DNA of 64,000 bases from Ahniella affigens (lineage in GTDB: Bacteria; Pseudomonadota; Gammaproteobacteria; Xanthomonadales; Ahniellaceae): assembly GCF_003015185.1 (NCBI RefSeq), contig NZ_CP027860.1, positions 744,001 through 808,000 on the forward strand, given 5' to 3'. This document shows positions 15,144 through 24,386 of the stretch, one piece after another (the first letter of the stretch is position 1; each line of letters begins with the position of its first letter). Both the position numbers and the translations under genes were made by a program. The notes below the pieces were generated by a model that had not been told where the DNA came from, did not search any database, and saw only the letters and a program-made list of their open reading frames with translations.

Positions 15144-16915
15144 GGTTGCACCGTAAAGGTCGCGCTGGCGGGGTGCAGATCGACCATCCATTCGTTGATC
15201 GACTGCTCCATGTCGGTCGTGGCGCCGACAAACTTCATGAAATAAATCGGCTCCGCACGTGAGCGCATCCGCGACTGCAATCGGTACTCGCCCGGTACTT
15301 TGAGCGCTTCGGCCGGAATGCGGTACCGCGCCGCGCGTTCGGCCAATGGCGGCAGGCTACGGCCTTCCATGCGAATGGTAGGCGGGTGGTTCAGCACGGT
15401 CGTAGGAACGCCCGGCGGGCGAATGTGCGGTAATTGATCGCCATCGAAGTTAATCGGCAGGTACATCTCACGATCGGTGCCTTTCAGATTCGTGGTGAGA
15501 AATTTGGTCTGCAGATTGAACAGTTGTTTGTCGAAAACGATTTTGCCGTCGTGAACGTCGTTGCTGTGGATGTCGGCGACATCACCGGCCGAGTCGACAT
15601 AGCCCGATTCCCAAACGCGTTCGCCATTCGGGTTGATCAGCACCACGTTGAACCAGAGCTCGGGCTGCGCGCCAAGCGAGCCGGATGGCAGGTTGTGGCC
15701 TTCGTCGACGTTGCGAACCATGTAGTGCAAGTCCAACTCCTGATTGGTCTTCAGGGGGCTGTCGAAGAATGGGCCGTCAATACGCATCGCGTTTTCCATG
15801 ACTTCGACGCGCGATTGCCGCTTGTCTTCCAGCAGTCGAAGATTCAACGAAATCACGTACGCCGCATCGATGCGGTCCTGCGCGTTCTGCCAGGGCGCCG
15901 GAAAATCGACGGTACGGCCGGACTTCGCGAGTTCCGCTTCCCAGTCCGGATCACCCCAGTTGGAGCGATAATCGAACTTCAACCAGTCCTGGATCGACCA
16001 GCGCAGGGCGCGCGGATTGAACGGGAACAGCCCGGGGTGCGCGATCGGATAGCCCGGTCCGAAGAACAGGTGATTCGAGTGCTTTTGCTTCGGGTCGCCA
16101 ACAATCTGGCCGTTGACGACCGCGATGGGCCATTGCTCGTAGCCTTTGGCTTCGCCTGGTACGGCACCCATATGACAGTCCTGACAAGGAATGTCCTTCT
16201 TTGCGGCCGGGGCAGCGCGGTATTGCTCCCAGACCACTTCCAGCTTGATGCCAGGATGCACGGCAACCTGATGGCAGGACACACAGAACTGGCTCTGCGA
16301 GATTTGTTCGAACTCGATGACGGGCCCGTGGATCGGTGTCTGATCAGGATTGGTGCCACTGAGATCAATTCCAAACGCTTCAGCGTTGGCGAGTACGTTG
16401 CTGTATTCCTTGCCGCGCCCAGCGTTATACATCGGGTCGCTGAGTGGCCCAGGCGTGACGGTGCGTTCGCCATTCACTTTGCCAAACTGGGTCTTGACGC
16501 GGTGGCAGGTCACACACGTGATGCCTTCGCGAGCGATTGGTGACCGTTCCCAAAGGGCCTGTTCGCGGGGCTCGCCTTTCTGCGTGCCAATCTGCTGGTG
16601 GCAGCGCACGCAGAACGTCCCGATCGTGCCCGACGCGAAGTTGTTGATCGCTTGCTCAAACTTGTGAAACATCGGCGAGATCGACGCATACGCGTGATTC
16701 GACGTTGCCCATTCCCAGAACACACGTGGGTGGCAACTCGCGCACTCGTTGGCGCTCGGGAAGTCGGTTTTCGCGAAGGCGGCCGCGTGTGGATCGGCCG
16801 CGCCAAGCGGCGCCACGCCCGATGTGGGGGTGGCCGCAGTCGCGGCATCCTCGGCGCGCGCGCTGGCCGAAGCCAGCCCGATGCCTAGTAAAAATGCAGG
16901 CAAGAACACACGCAT
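15140..16915 (-). CDS. Five-haem c-type cytochrome with long haem-free C-terminal domain
   Basis: The product is 591 aa. ATG 16915 is preceded by AGGGAGA about 9 nt upstream and followed by a signal peptide (MRVFLPAFLLGIGLASASARA). CxxCH motifs lie at residues 58-62, 102-106, 134-138, 211-215 and 244-248. After residue ~250 there are ~340 residues without haem motifs, which look beta-rich and may be a binding or docking domain. It is first in an operon with the barrel protein and the second cytochrome. Extra His residues, such as those in SNHAYASISPMFHKFE, may be distal ligands. It could be the extracellular terminal cytochrome or a periplasmic partner; the sequence does not decide. No lipobox is seen. 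Confidence 0.85.
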   Translation of the reverse strand: MRVFLPAFLLGIGLASASARAEDAATAATPTSGVAPLGAADPHAAAFAKTDFPSANECASCHPRVFWEWATSNHAYASISPMFHKFEQAINNFASGTIGTFCVRCHQQIGTQKGEPREQALWERSPIAREGITCVTCHRVKTQFGKVNGERTVTPGPLSDPMYNAGRGKEYSNVLANAEAFGIDLSGTNPDQTPIHGPVIEFEQISQSQFCVSCHQVAVHPGIKLEVVWEQYRAAPAAKKDIPCQDCHMGAVPGEAKGYEQWPIAVVNGQIVGDPKQKHSNHLFFGPGYPIAHPGLFPFNPRALRWSIQDWLKFDYRSNWGDPDWEAELAKSGRTVDFPAPWQNAQDRIDAAYVISLNLRLLEDKRQSRVEVMENAMRIDGPFFDSPLKTNQELDLHYMVRNVDEGHNLPSGSLGAQPELWFNVVLINPNGERVWESGYVDSAGDVADIHSNDVHDGKIVFDKQLFNLQTKFLTTNLKGTDREMYLPINFDGDQLPHIRPPGVPTTVLNHPPTIRMEGRSLPPLAERAARYRIPAEALKVPGEYRLQSRMRSRAEPIYFMKFVGATTDMEQSINEWMVDLHPASATFTVQP

Positions 16916-17173
16916 CGTCGATCGTCTCCCTGAAGTCGTTGCCATTGGCCCAATCTGTCGAACGCTTGTAAGGCGGAGGATGCGCGTTTTGATACCCGGT
17001 CGGCAAGTAGAATATTTTTATCGCGGGATGTCCCATTCGCACGAAAATTTTCGTCTGACAGTCTGTTGCAGATTCATCCATCGATTCGCCCGACGACCGA
17101 CGCCGCGAAGTCATTTGTTGCAAACGGGCTGGCCATTGATAATCACGGGCTCCGCCTCGCAATGGACTGCGCC

Positions 17174-18055
17174 ATGACGCCCATTCGGTTTCTGCAGCTC
17201 GACGTGTTTACCCGGTTTGCCGGAGGCGGCAACCCGCTCGGCGTGGTATTGGGTGCGGAATCCTGGACTGATGCCCGGATGCAGCGCTTCGCGCGGTGGG
17301 CAAATCTGGTCGAAACCACATTCGTGCTGCCACCCAGTCGGTCGTCAGCCAGCTATCGATTGCGCATCTTCACGCCGTACAAAGAGATCCCCTTTGCCGG
17401 ACATCCAACGATTGGCAGCGCACACGCGGTGCTCGAAACCGCGTTTGCCGAAGCGCAATCGGGTCGCCTTGTGCAGGAATGCCTGGCCGGGCTCCTGCCG
17501 ATTCAAGTTGAAGGCGACGGTCCAGCGCGCGAATTGTTTGTCGCGGCGCCGGCGTCAAAGGTGCTGATTGATGGGGCACCGGCACGTGCGCGGTTGGCCA
17601 CCGTTCTGAGCCACCTCGATCTTGGTCCGCTTGGGTGTGCGTTCGTCGAGGGCGGTCGGCGTTGGTGGTTGGCGGAAATTGCTGATGAAGCCGCGCTGCG
17701 GGCGTGGTCACCAAACCATGGGGCCATTGGTGAGCTGGCGCGTGCAACCGATAGTCTCGGGCTTTGTGTGTTTGCGCGCAGTCAGACCGAGCCGGCGGCG
17801 CTCGCCGTACGGGCGTTCCCGGCTGGCGTTGGCATTGTCGAGGACCCCGCCTCGGGTGCGGCCAATGGATTGATTGCCGCCTTCATCGCGGAGCGCGAGC
17901 CGAATGGTCCTTTGGCCTCGGGTTACCGGGTTTCGCAAGGTCGGGAAATTGGTCACGATGCGGAAATCGGCATTCGCTTTGGCGGCGACGGCAGTGTCCA
18001 GGTGGGCGGGCAGACACAGACGGTAATTGACGGCTGGTTGCGTTGGCCTGAGTAA
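17174..18055 (+). CDS. PhzF family phenazine-biosynthesis-like isomerase/epimerase
   Basis: The product is 293 aa, the normal PhzF-family length. ATG 17174 fits the family N-terminus (PIRFLQLDVFTRFAGGGNP); ATG 17162 is an alternative. Motifs are NLVETTF with the catalytic Glu at residue 47, the FAGHPTIGSA loop, and the EDPASGAANG loop of the second half. PhzF in phenazine producers isomerises trans-2,3-dihydro-3-hydroxyanthranilate, but most family members lie outside phenazine clusters and have unknown substrates. No other phenazine gene is present, so the symbol is not assigned. It is divergent from the cytochrome operon. Confidence 0.88.
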   Translation: MTPIRFLQLDVFTRFAGGGNPLGVVLGAESWTDARMQRFARWANLVETTFVLPPSRSSASYRLRIFTPYKEIPFAGHPTIGSAHAVLETAFAEAQSGRLVQECLAGLLPIQVEGDGPARELFVAAPASKVLIDGAPARARLATVLSHLDLGPLGCAFVEGGRRWWLAEIADEAALRAWSPNHGAIGELARATDSLGLCVFARSQTEPAALAVRAFPAGVGIVEDPASGAANGLIAAFIAEREPNGPLASGYRVSQGREIGHDAEIGIRFGGDGSVQVGGQTQTVIDGWLRWPE

Positions 18056-18116
18056 GCGACGGGCTTGACGGCGCTGGTTGCGATCATTGCGATCCGGCGC
18101 CAGGTTGAACCTCAGC

Positions 18117-18206
18117 CCGGATCAAGTCCGGGCTGACTACCGGATCAAGTCCGGGCTGACTACCGGATCAAGTCCGGGCTGACTACCGGATCAAGTCCGG
18201 GCTGAC
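18117..18206. repeat. Tandem array of four 23-bp REP-like units (CCGGATCAAGTCCGGGCTGACTA)
   Basis: Units begin at 18117, 18140, 18163 and 18186; the last lacks its final two bases. Each unit contains the palindrome CCCGGA-TCAAG-TCCGGG. An inverted single copy follows at 18364-18388. The same palindrome family recurs at 24210, 24324, 34234 and 34395. Confidence 0.95.
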
Positions 18207-18363
18207 GATCGGTAGACTGGTTAGCCGTTTGGCGCAATTGCTGCCCGCATGATGAAGCGAAGTGCCGGTGAAGCGAAGTGCTTTTGAAGCAAAGCGTGCA
18301 ACCGAAACATATCTCTCTGGCGCCGTGTGGCCCATCGTCCGAGAACCAACCACTAGCGATTCG

Positions 18364-18388
18364 TCACCCCGGACTTGATCCGGGGTGA
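18364..18388. repeat. REP-like palindrome, inverted copy (CCCCGGACTTGATCCGGGG)
   Basis: This is the opposite orientation of the 18117 array, 157 bp away. The right flank, GGTGAGGTTC then TCGCGAC, is shared with the copy at 34395, so the repeated unit is longer than the palindrome itself. Confidence 0.9.
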
Positions 18389-18449
18389 GGTTCGGGCTCG
18401 CGACAGACGCTTACGCGCTGACGTTTTCGTTCAGCAAGACGCCAACACC

Positions 18450-18469
18450 AAAAGCCGCGCAAGGCGGCT
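18450..18469 (-). terminator. Rho-independent terminator of rplS
   Basis: On the reverse strand AGCCGC, loop CTTGC, GCGGCT and a TTTT run lie 54 bp downstream of the rplS stop. It would end the rpsP-rimM-trmD-rplS transcript. Confidence 0.75.
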
Positions 18470-18522
18470 CTTGGTAGAGAGACAAACAAACTTTGATGCA
18501 GGCGTCGAACGACGCTCCGCAA

Positions 18523-18882
18523 TCAACGCTTGGTGTGCGCGCTCAGATCTTCTTTGATGCGTGCAGCCTTGCCTTCCAGGTCACGCAGGTAGTAAAGCTT
18601 GGCGCGACGGACGGCGCCGCGACGCTTCACTTCTACCGAGTCGATGCCCGGGCTGTGGGTCTGAAACACGCGCTCGACGCCGAAGCCGTGCGAGATCTTG
18701 CGCACGGTGAACGAGGAGTTCAGGCCGGCGCTGCTGATGGCAATGACCACGCCTTCGTAGGCCTGCACGCGTTCGCGGTTGCCTTCCTTGACCTTGACGT
18801 TAACGATCACGGTGTCGCCCGGGCCGAAGGCCGGCAGCGTGCGCGTGACTTGGGACTGTTCGAACTGTTGCAGGATATTCAT
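18523..18882 (-). CDS. rplS: 50S ribosomal protein L19
   Basis: The product is 119 aa, full length. The family core is intact: [30 protein letters not shown] and [17 protein letters not shown]19 sits at the 30S-50S interface. It is last in the rpsP-rimM-trmD-rplS operon, 85 bp after trmD, and is followed by a hairpin terminator at 18450-18469. Confidence 0.98.
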   Translation of the reverse strand: MNILQQFEQSQVTRTLPAFGPGDTVIVNVKVKEGNRERVQAYEGVVIAISSAGLNSSFTVRKISHGFGVERVFQTHSPGIDSVEVKRRGAVRRAKLYYLRDLEGKAARIKEDLSAHTKR

Positions 18883-18967
18883 GGCATGACCTCGACTAAA
18901 TGTTCGATCAACACAGGCTCACCCTGCTTGATCACCGCCCGAAACCGGCATCGTTAGACGCCAAGCT

Positions 18968-19714
18968 TCATGGTGCCGACGTGTATTCACGTCGAAATTC
19001 GTCCAGCAGTTTCTGCTCTGCTGGCGTTAGCACGCGACTCTGGAGTAAATCCGGTCGTCGCAACCAAGTCCGACCCAAGCTTTGCTTGAGGCGCCACTTG
19101 GCGATTTCCCGATGATTGCCGGACATCAGGACATCCGGGACTGCATCGCCATACCCATCGACCGGCGGTCGTGTGTAGTGCGGGCAATCCAGCAGGCCGT
19201 TGCCGAAGGAATCCTGTGCGGCCGATTCGGCATCTCCCAGGGCACCTTCCTGCAAGCGACCGACCGCGTCGATCACCACTGCCGCTGCCAACTCGCCTCC
19301 GGAGAGGACGTAATCGCCAATCGACAGCTCTTCATCGATATCGCGCTCAAACAAGCGTTCGTCGATGCCTTCGTAGCGGCCACAGAGCAGAATGAAGCGC
19401 GGCGTTTTCGCCAACTGCTCAACCTTGTTCTGCGTCAGCCTTGGCCCTTGCGGGCTCAAGTAAATCACCGGGGCCGGATCAGCCAGCGCACGGATGCGCT
19501 GAATGCATCGCCGAATCGGCTCCACCATCATCACCATCCCGGGGCCGCCGCCGAAGGGTCGGTCGTCGACCTTTCGATGCACACCTTCCGCGTCTTCGCG
19601 CGGATTGTGGGCCTGCACGTCGAGCAGCTTGCGCTCCATTGCGCGCCCGACCACACCGACCTTGGCTGCTTCCAGGATGAACTCCGGAAACAAGGTGATG
19701 ACGTCGATGCGCAT
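18968..19714 (-). CDS. trmD: tRNA (guanine-37-N1)-methyltransferase
   Basis: The product is 248 aa. It methylates G37 next to the anticodon using S-adenosylmethionine, preventing +1 frameshifting. ATG 19714 begins [12 protein letters not shown], the canonical N-terminus. The deep trefoil-knot motifs are present ([34 protein letters not shown]), as is the C-terminal [17 protein letters not shown]. The start is one base after the rimM stop (TGACATG), so the genes are tightly coupled. Confidence 0.98.
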   Translation of the reverse strand: MRIDVITLFPEFILEAAKVGVVGRAMERKLLDVQAHNPREDAEGVHRKVDDRPFGGGPGMVMMVEPIRRCIQRIRALADPAPVIYLSPQGPRLTQNKVEQLAKTPRFILLCGRYEGIDERLFERDIDEELSIGDYVLSGGELAAAVVIDAVGRLQEGALGDAESAAQDSFGNGLLDCPHYTRPPVDGYGDAVPDVLMSGNHREIAKWRLKQSLGRTWLRRPDLLQSRVLTPAEQKLLDEFRREYTSAP

Positions 19715-19715
19715 G

Positions 19716-20219
19716 TCAGAAGGTCTCGTCCCAATCCACCTCAATGAGGCGGGCAGCAAGATCGACCTTCAGGATATACACACCAGGCAGCCAGGGCAGC
19801 ATGCGTTCGCGTTCGCCTTTGACCACCAGCACATCGTTTGCGGGTGTCGAAAACAGGTGGGAGACCACCCCGAACTCGACACCGGCCAGATTCACCACGC
19901 GCAGACCTTCGAGATCGGTCCAGTAATACTCGTCGGGCTTGGGCGCTGGCAGCGCCGAACGATCGACAAAAATGCGCGTGCCAATCAGGCCCTGCGCGGT
20001 CTCGCGATCGTCACAGCCCGGCAGTAATGCCGTGATGTTCTGACCTTGCCCATTGCCCCGGGGCTTGTCGATCTGCCGTTCACCGGCCGCATCAACGAGA
20101 TACCAGGGCTGATATTTCAGGATGTTCGCAGTCGGCTCGGTGTAGGAATGGATTTTCACCCAGCCCTTGACGCCAAAAACGCCTGCGATCCGGCCGACCT
20201 CAATACGCCGGCTGGACAT
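19716..20219 (-). CDS. rimM: Ribosome maturation factor RimM
   Basis: The product is 167 aa. It helps maturation of the 30S head and binds S19. The N-terminal RimM domain begins [19 protein letters not shown]. The PRC-barrel domain starts around [14 protein letters not shown] and ends in the usual acidic IEVDWDETF. It lies between rpsP (7 bp upstream) and trmD in the conserved order. Confidence 0.98.
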   Translation of the reverse strand: MSSRRIEVGRIAGVFGVKGWVKIHSYTEPTANILKYQPWYLVDAAGERQIDKPRGNGQGQNITALLPGCDDRETAQGLIGTRIFVDRSALPAPKPDEYYWTDLEGLRVVNLAGVEFGVVSHLFSTPANDVLVVKGERERMLPWLPGVYILKVDLAARLIEVDWDETF

Positions 20220-20226
20220 GACGCAA

Positions 20227-20478
20227 TCAGGCAGCCTTCTTGGCAGCCAGCTTGATCAGGAACTTGACCTTGTCAGTCGGCTGGGCGCCCTTGGCGATCC
20301 AGGCGTTGATCTTGTCAGTCTCAAGCGACAGCGGCACTTCTTTGCCAACAGCGTTCGGGTTGTAGAAACCGACGCGCTCGATCGAGCGGCCGTCACGGGC
20401 GCTGCGGCCATCGGTCACAACAACGTGATAAAACGGACGCTTAGGTGCGCCACCACGGGACAGGCGAATCTTGACCAT
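20227..20478 (-). CDS. rpsP: 30S ribosomal protein S16
   Basis: The product is 83 aa and begins [20 protein letters not shown], the S16 N-terminus. It continues with [12 protein letters not shown] and a Lys/Ala-rich tail ([10 protein letters not shown]). It is the first gene of the rpsP-rimM-trmD-rplS operon, downstream of ffh. Confidence 0.98.
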   Translation of the reverse strand: MVKIRLSRGGAPKRPFYHVVVTDGRSARDGRSIERVGFYNPNAVGKEVPLSLETDKINAWIAKGAQPTDKVKFLIKLAAKKAA

Positions 20479-20529
20479 CGGAATAATCTCGAACGTAGAG
20501 GGCCGACCACCGGCCCGAGAGAGCCGCGC

Positions 20530-20558
20530 ATGATAACGGCCTTGCCTAGAAAATGAAA
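20530..20558 (-). promoter_or_regulatory. Possible promoter of the rpsP operon
   Basis: On the reverse strand a good -10 (TATCAT, 20535-20530) is preceded 17 nt upstream by a poor -35 (TTTCAT). It would give a leader of roughly 45 nt before rpsP. The call rests mainly on the -10 box and position. Confidence 0.3.
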
Positions 20559-20667
20559 GCGGGCGGCTGAATCAATCCGGAAGGGTTTGCTTGACGCGTG
20601 CGGTCAGTCTTGGTGAATCCGGGAAAATGGACCCGGATCAATGGGTTGGATCAGTTGTGCAAGGGCC

Positions 20668-22038
20668 TCAGCGACCCATGCCCATCGGCCCGCCCGGGCC
20701 CATCATGCCCTTCATTTGGCGCATCAGGCCCTTGATGCCGCCGCCGGAGAGCTTCGACATCATCTTTTCCATCTGCTGATACTGCTTCAGCAGGCGATTC
20801 ACGTCAGATGGCTGCAGGCCGGCGCCCTTCGCGACACGGAGCTTGCGGGAGCCGTTCAGGAGGTCGGGGTGGCGGCGTTCTTTCGGCGTCATCGAGTTGA
20901 TGATCGCGATCATCCGGTCCACGTCCTTGTTGTTGACCTTGTCTTTCAGGTTCTGGGGGATCTGGGCCATGCCCGGGAGTTTGTCCATCAGGCCGGTCAG
21001 ACCACCCATGTTCTGCATCTGGGCAAGTTGGTCGCGCATGTCATTCAGATCGAACTTTTTGCCCTTCATGACCTTTTCGGCCAGTTTCTGGGCTTTCTCG
21101 GCGTCGATCTTGCGCTCAACGTCCTCGACCAGGCTCAGCACGTCGCCCATGTCCAAGATACGCGACGCAGCGCGATCTGGATGAAACGGTTCCAGTGCAT
21201 CGGGTTTTTCACCCGCACCGACAAACTTGATCGGCCGCCCCGTGATGTAACGCACGGACAGTGCCGCGCCGCCGCGGGCGTCGCCGTCCGTCTTGGTCAA
21301 CACGACGCCGGTCAGTGGTAGGGCCTGAGAGAACGCTTTGGCCGTGTTGGCGGCGTCCTGACCCGTCATCGCGTCGACGACAAACAGCGTTTCGATTGGC
21401 TTCAGCGCGGCGTGGATCGACGCGACTTCTTCCATCAAGGCGGCATCGATCGCCAGGCGGCCGGCGGTATCGACGATCAGCACATCGGCGTAGTTCTTTT
21501 TGGCGGCGTCCAGCGCACGCTCAGCAATGCTGACCGGGGCTTGGCCCGGCTCACTCGGGTGAAACAGGGCGCCAACCTGGCCGGCCAAAGTTTGCAGCTG
21601 ATCAATCGCGGCCGGACGGTACACGTCGCAACTCACCACCATGACCTTCTTTTTCTTCCGCTCGTGCAGGTACTTGGCGAGCTTCGCGACCGTCGTCGTC
21701 TTACCAGCACCCTGCAGGCCGGCCATCAGAATGACGGCGGGCGGCTGCGTGGCCAGATTCAGGTCGGCGTTCGCCGTACCCATGACCGAGGCGAGTTCTT
21801 GCTGCACCACCTTGACCAAGGTCTGGCCAGGGCTGAGGCTCCGGAGCACATCCTGGCCCACGGCCCGCACCTTGATGCGCTCGATCAGTGCTTGTACGAC
21901 CGGCAGGGCCACGTCGGCTTCAAGCAGCGCGACGCGCACTTCACGCAACGATTCGCGGATGTTTTCCTCGGTCAGACGCGCCCGACCCCGCAGCTTATTG
22001 ATCGTACTGGACAGGCGTTGGCTGAGATTTTCGAACAT
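20668..22038 (-). CDS. ffh: Signal recognition particle protein Ffh
   Basis: The product is 456 aa. It binds 4.5S RNA and signal sequences and delivers ribosomes to FtsY. The N domain is followed by the G domain with GLQGAGKTTTVAKLA, DTAGRLAID, TKTDGDARGGAAL and GAGEKPDALEPF. The methionine-rich M domain ends in MGPGGPMGMGR. It is divergent from ccsA and upstream of the rpsP operon on the same strand, a conserved gammaproteobacterial order. Confidence 0.98.
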   Translation of the reverse strand: MFENLSQRLSSTINKLRGRARLTEENIRESLREVRVALLEADVALPVVQALIERIKVRAVGQDVLRSLSPGQTLVKVVQQELASVMGTANADLNLATQPPAVILMAGLQGAGKTTTVAKLAKYLHERKKKKVMVVSCDVYRPAAIDQLQTLAGQVGALFHPSEPGQAPVSIAERALDAAKKNYADVLIVDTAGRLAIDAALMEEVASIHAALKPIETLFVVDAMTGQDAANTAKAFSQALPLTGVVLTKTDGDARGGAALSVRYITGRPIKFVGAGEKPDALEPFHPDRAASRILDMGDVLSLVEDVERKIDAEKAQKLAEKVMKGKKFDLNDMRDQLAQMQNMGGLTGLMDKLPGMAQIPQNLKDKVNNKDVDRMIAIINSMTPKERRHPDLLNGSRKLRVAKGAGLQPSDVNRLLKQYQQMEKMMSKLSGGGIKGLMRQMKGMMGPGGPMGMGR

Positions 22039-22207
22039 GGGGAGACCTGAGGCGGTTTACAGCGAGCCGGGCAGTATAGCCGGGGGCAGGGGGTTCTGGG
22101 GAATTGGCTCGGGATTGTTGAGGCCGTCATTCATAGGGGTCGGCGGTTGAATGACCGACCATCGGCCGGCTTGCCGCAACGCGCCTGTAAGATGCCGGCA
22201 AAGTGTC

Positions 22208-22308
22208 GCAAGTAGCCCCCTCTCCAGCCCTCCCCCGCGATCTCGGGGGAGGGAAAAATGCTCCCTCTCCCACGCGAGTGGGAGAGGGCTGGGGAGAGGG
22301 CTACTTGC
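22208..22308. repeat. 101-bp palindromic element with GCAAGTAGCCC terminal inverted repeats
   Basis: The ends are GCAAGTAGCCC and GGGCTACTTGC. Inside are two strong hairpins: CCCTCCCCC...GGGGGAGGG (22229-22254) and CCCTCTCCC...GGGAGAGGG (22263-22288). A second full copy in opposite orientation is at 44090-44191 and a right half-copy at 27611-27658. It occupies most of the ffh-ccsA divergent spacer (22039-22383), in which no gene is seen. Confidence 0.92.
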
Positions 22309-22383
22309 CGCATTGTGCCGTCGTGATGAGGTTGATCGAGGCACCCATCAACATCGCATGCCTTCCATGCCAAACTCGGGGCC

Positions 22384-23187
22384 ATGTGGATCTGGTTTGC
22401 TCTCCTGGCCTTGTTGGCCTACTTGTTTGCTGCCTGGCGCGCCTTTGATCGGGCGGGTGGCGCGGTGCGCGTGGGTCCGGTCCCGTTGTGGCCGGGGCTG
22501 GTTGCAGCCACGCTGCACGCGTTGGCCTTGGCATTGAGTTGGCGTGCCGACGGCGGTGTGGCGTTGAGCTTCCCGTTGGCGGTCTCGGCCATCGGGCTGA
22601 CGCTGGTCGATGTGTTCTTGTTGATCTGCTGGACACGCCCGTTATTGCAACTGGGCACGGCGATCTACCCCATTGCTGCCCTCAGTGTGTTGGTCCAGGT
22701 GGGGCTCGGTCTGGTCGAGGGCGGTACACCCAAGCCCTTGACGGATTGGCGCATTCTGCTGCACGCGGGGCTGGCGTTGCTGGCGTTTTCGACCTTGCTG
22801 ATGGGTGCGGTGGCGGCGGTCATGTTGAGTCTGCAGGAGCGCGCCTTGAAAGCCCGGCGTTTTGCCGCCTGGATGGAGCGCGTACCGCCGCTGACCCAGG
22901 TCGAGGCGCTGGTGTTTCACCTGATCACCGCAGGATTCGTGCTTCTGACGCTGGCTTTACTCACGGGCGCCCTGTTTGTCGAAAACCTGCTCGCCCAGCA
23001 TCTGGCGCACAAGACGGTTCTCTCGGTTGTCGCCTGGCTGGTCTATGGCGGCCTGCTGCTGGCCCGCTGGCGTCTGGGCATGCGCGGGCAACGCGCGGCG
23101 CGCTGGGTCTGGGTGGCGACGGTGTTCCTGAGTCTGGCGTTCCTGGGTAGCAAGTTCGTGCTGGAAGTGTTGCTGCAGCGTGGGTGA
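22384..23187 (+). CDS. CcsA/YpjD-family cytochrome c assembly-like membrane protein
   Basis: The product is 267 aa with about eight hydrophobic segments. It matches the YpjD/CcsA-like inner-membrane family that is regularly found beside ffh in gammaproteobacteria. The segment LTDWRILLHAGLALLAFSTL carries the conserved His of the family; FHLITAGFVLLTLALLTGAL and HKTVLSVVAWLVYGGLLL supply further His at helix ends, as in haem-handling CcsA proteins. The tryptophan-rich WWD signature of true CcsA/CcmF is not obvious, so haem handling is inferred. Its physiological role in these bacteria is not established. Confidence 0.85.
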   Translation: MWIWFALLALLAYLFAAWRAFDRAGGAVRVGPVPLWPGLVAATLHALALALSWRADGGVALSFPLAVSAIGLTLVDVFLLICWTRPLLQLGTAIYPIAALSVLVQVGLGLVEGGTPKPLTDWRILLHAGLALLAFSTLLMGAVAAVMLSLQERALKARRFAAWMERVPPLTQVEALVFHLITAGFVLLTLALLTGALFVENLLAQHLAHKTVLSVVAWLVYGGLLLARWRLGMRGQRAARWVWVATVFLSLAFLGSKFVLEVLLQRG

Positions 23188-23319
23188 CTGGCGTTCGGTC
23201 AGGCTTGTTTGGCATCCGCTCAGTATGCAACTGCTACCTGTGACTGCGACGCACGGTAGCAAGTCGCGCAAGCCGCGAGTTGCTGAGCCAGCCGATGGAT
23301 CGCAAATGGAGACTTGGCC

Positions 23320-24174
23320 ATGACTGCTGAAGCCCAAACCAAGGACGCTGCCTGGGACGCGCTCAGAACGGCAGACGCGCAATCGATCGATCTGGTCGAG
23401 GGGGCGCTGCTGATTGCTGGCGACGAATATCCCGAGTCTGAGATCGATGCGTGCCGGCAGATGCTCGCCGAGCATGAGACGGCATTGCAGGCCCGTGTCG
23501 CGGATGTGCCGCCTGGCTTGGCGCGGTTGCGTACGCTGAATGAATATTTGTTCGAGACCGAACGCTTTCAGGGTAACGACGACGACTATTACGATCCGCG
23601 CAACAGCTATTTGAATCAGGTGCTGACTCGGCGGCTCGGTAATCCGATTTCGCTGTCGATCCTGCAGATCGCGCTCGGGCGTTCGTTGGGACTTGAGATC
23701 GAGGGCGTGTCATTTCCGGGTCACTTTCTCACGTCGTTGAATCTGGACGACGGGGTGGTCGTGCTCGACCCGTATCACCGCGGACGTTCGCTCAGTCTGG
23801 AGGAGTTGCGAAAGCGCGCGTCGTCGTATCTGAAGGCGCATCCGTTTGATGATGAGCAGATGTCCCGTCTGCTTGATCCGGCACAGCCGCGCAGTATTCT
23901 CGGGCGCATCCTGCGCAATCTGAAACAACTCTACAGCGAGCGTGGCGAGATCGAGCGCGCGCTGCGCTGCTCCGACCGCTTAGTCACGCTGTTTGACGAC
24001 ACCGATCCGGACGAGCGCCGCGACCGCGGCAGCCTTTACCAGCAGGCGGGTCACATGCACGCGGCGATTCTGGATTGGCGGGATTACCTGCAGCGCAAGC
24101 CCGATGCCGAGGACGCGGCAGCAATTCGCGCCGAACTAATCGTGCATGCGCGGCCGGGACCGCGGTTGAACTAG
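23320..24174 (+). CDS. SirB1 family protein (transglutaminase-like fold plus TPR-like tail)
   Basis: The product is 284 aa from ATG 23320, with GGAGA about 8 nt upstream; a TTG two codons earlier is less likely. The N-terminal two thirds match the SirB1/transglutaminase-like 2 family: LNEYLFETERFQGN, then YYDPRNSYLNQVLTRRLGNP, and VSFPGHFLTSL with the conserved His. The remaining part (ILRNLKQLYSERGEIERALR onward) resembles TPR helices. Family members occur near prmC/hemA in other bacteria, but here it stands alone. The biochemical role of the family is unknown. Confidence 0.88.
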   Translation: MTAEAQTKDAAWDALRTADAQSIDLVEGALLIAGDEYPESEIDACRQMLAEHETALQARVADVPPGLARLRTLNEYLFETERFQGNDDDYYDPRNSYLNQVLTRRLGNPISLSILQIALGRSLGLEIEGVSFPGHFLTSLNLDDGVVVLDPYHRGRSLSLEELRKRASSYLKAHPFDDEQMSRLLDPAQPRSILGRILRNLKQLYSERGEIERALRCSDRLVTLFDDTDPDERRDRGSLYQQAGHMHAAILDWRDYLQRKPDAEDAAAIRAELIVHARPGPRLN

Positions 24175-24209
24175 AGCGCTTTCTGAGTGCCCCGAAGAAC
24201 TTCAAACCC

Positions 24210-24233
24210 ACCCCGGATCAAGTCCGGGGTGAC
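24210..24233. repeat. REP-like palindrome (CCCCGGATCAAGTCCGGGG)
   Basis: A single copy of the family seen at 18117, lying 36 bp after the SirB1-family stop. It is paired with a degenerate inverted copy at 24324-24345. Confidence 0.9.
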
Positions 24234-24323
24234 GAGAGGTGGATTGGAAACCTTTGGGAAACCGCTCCTTCACGGCGTCTGAAGCACCGGCTCTGCTTTG
24301 ACTGACACGCTCGCGATTCGTCG

Positions 24324-24345
24324 CCGCGGGCTTGATCCGGGGCGG
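24324..24345. repeat. Degenerate REP-like palindrome, inverted orientation
   Basis: GGGCTTGATCCGGGG with one arm altered. The left flank GCGATTCGTC is shared with the 18364 copy, so it is a decayed member of the same unit. Confidence 0.7.
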
Positions 24346-24386
24346 GTTTCTGACTCGCGGAAAGCTGACCCATACTCCCAAGCGAA

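Noticed and set aside
18117-18206. CRISPR array
   Set aside because: Repeats are directly contiguous 23-bp units without unique spacers and no cas genes are near; they are REP-like tandem copies.
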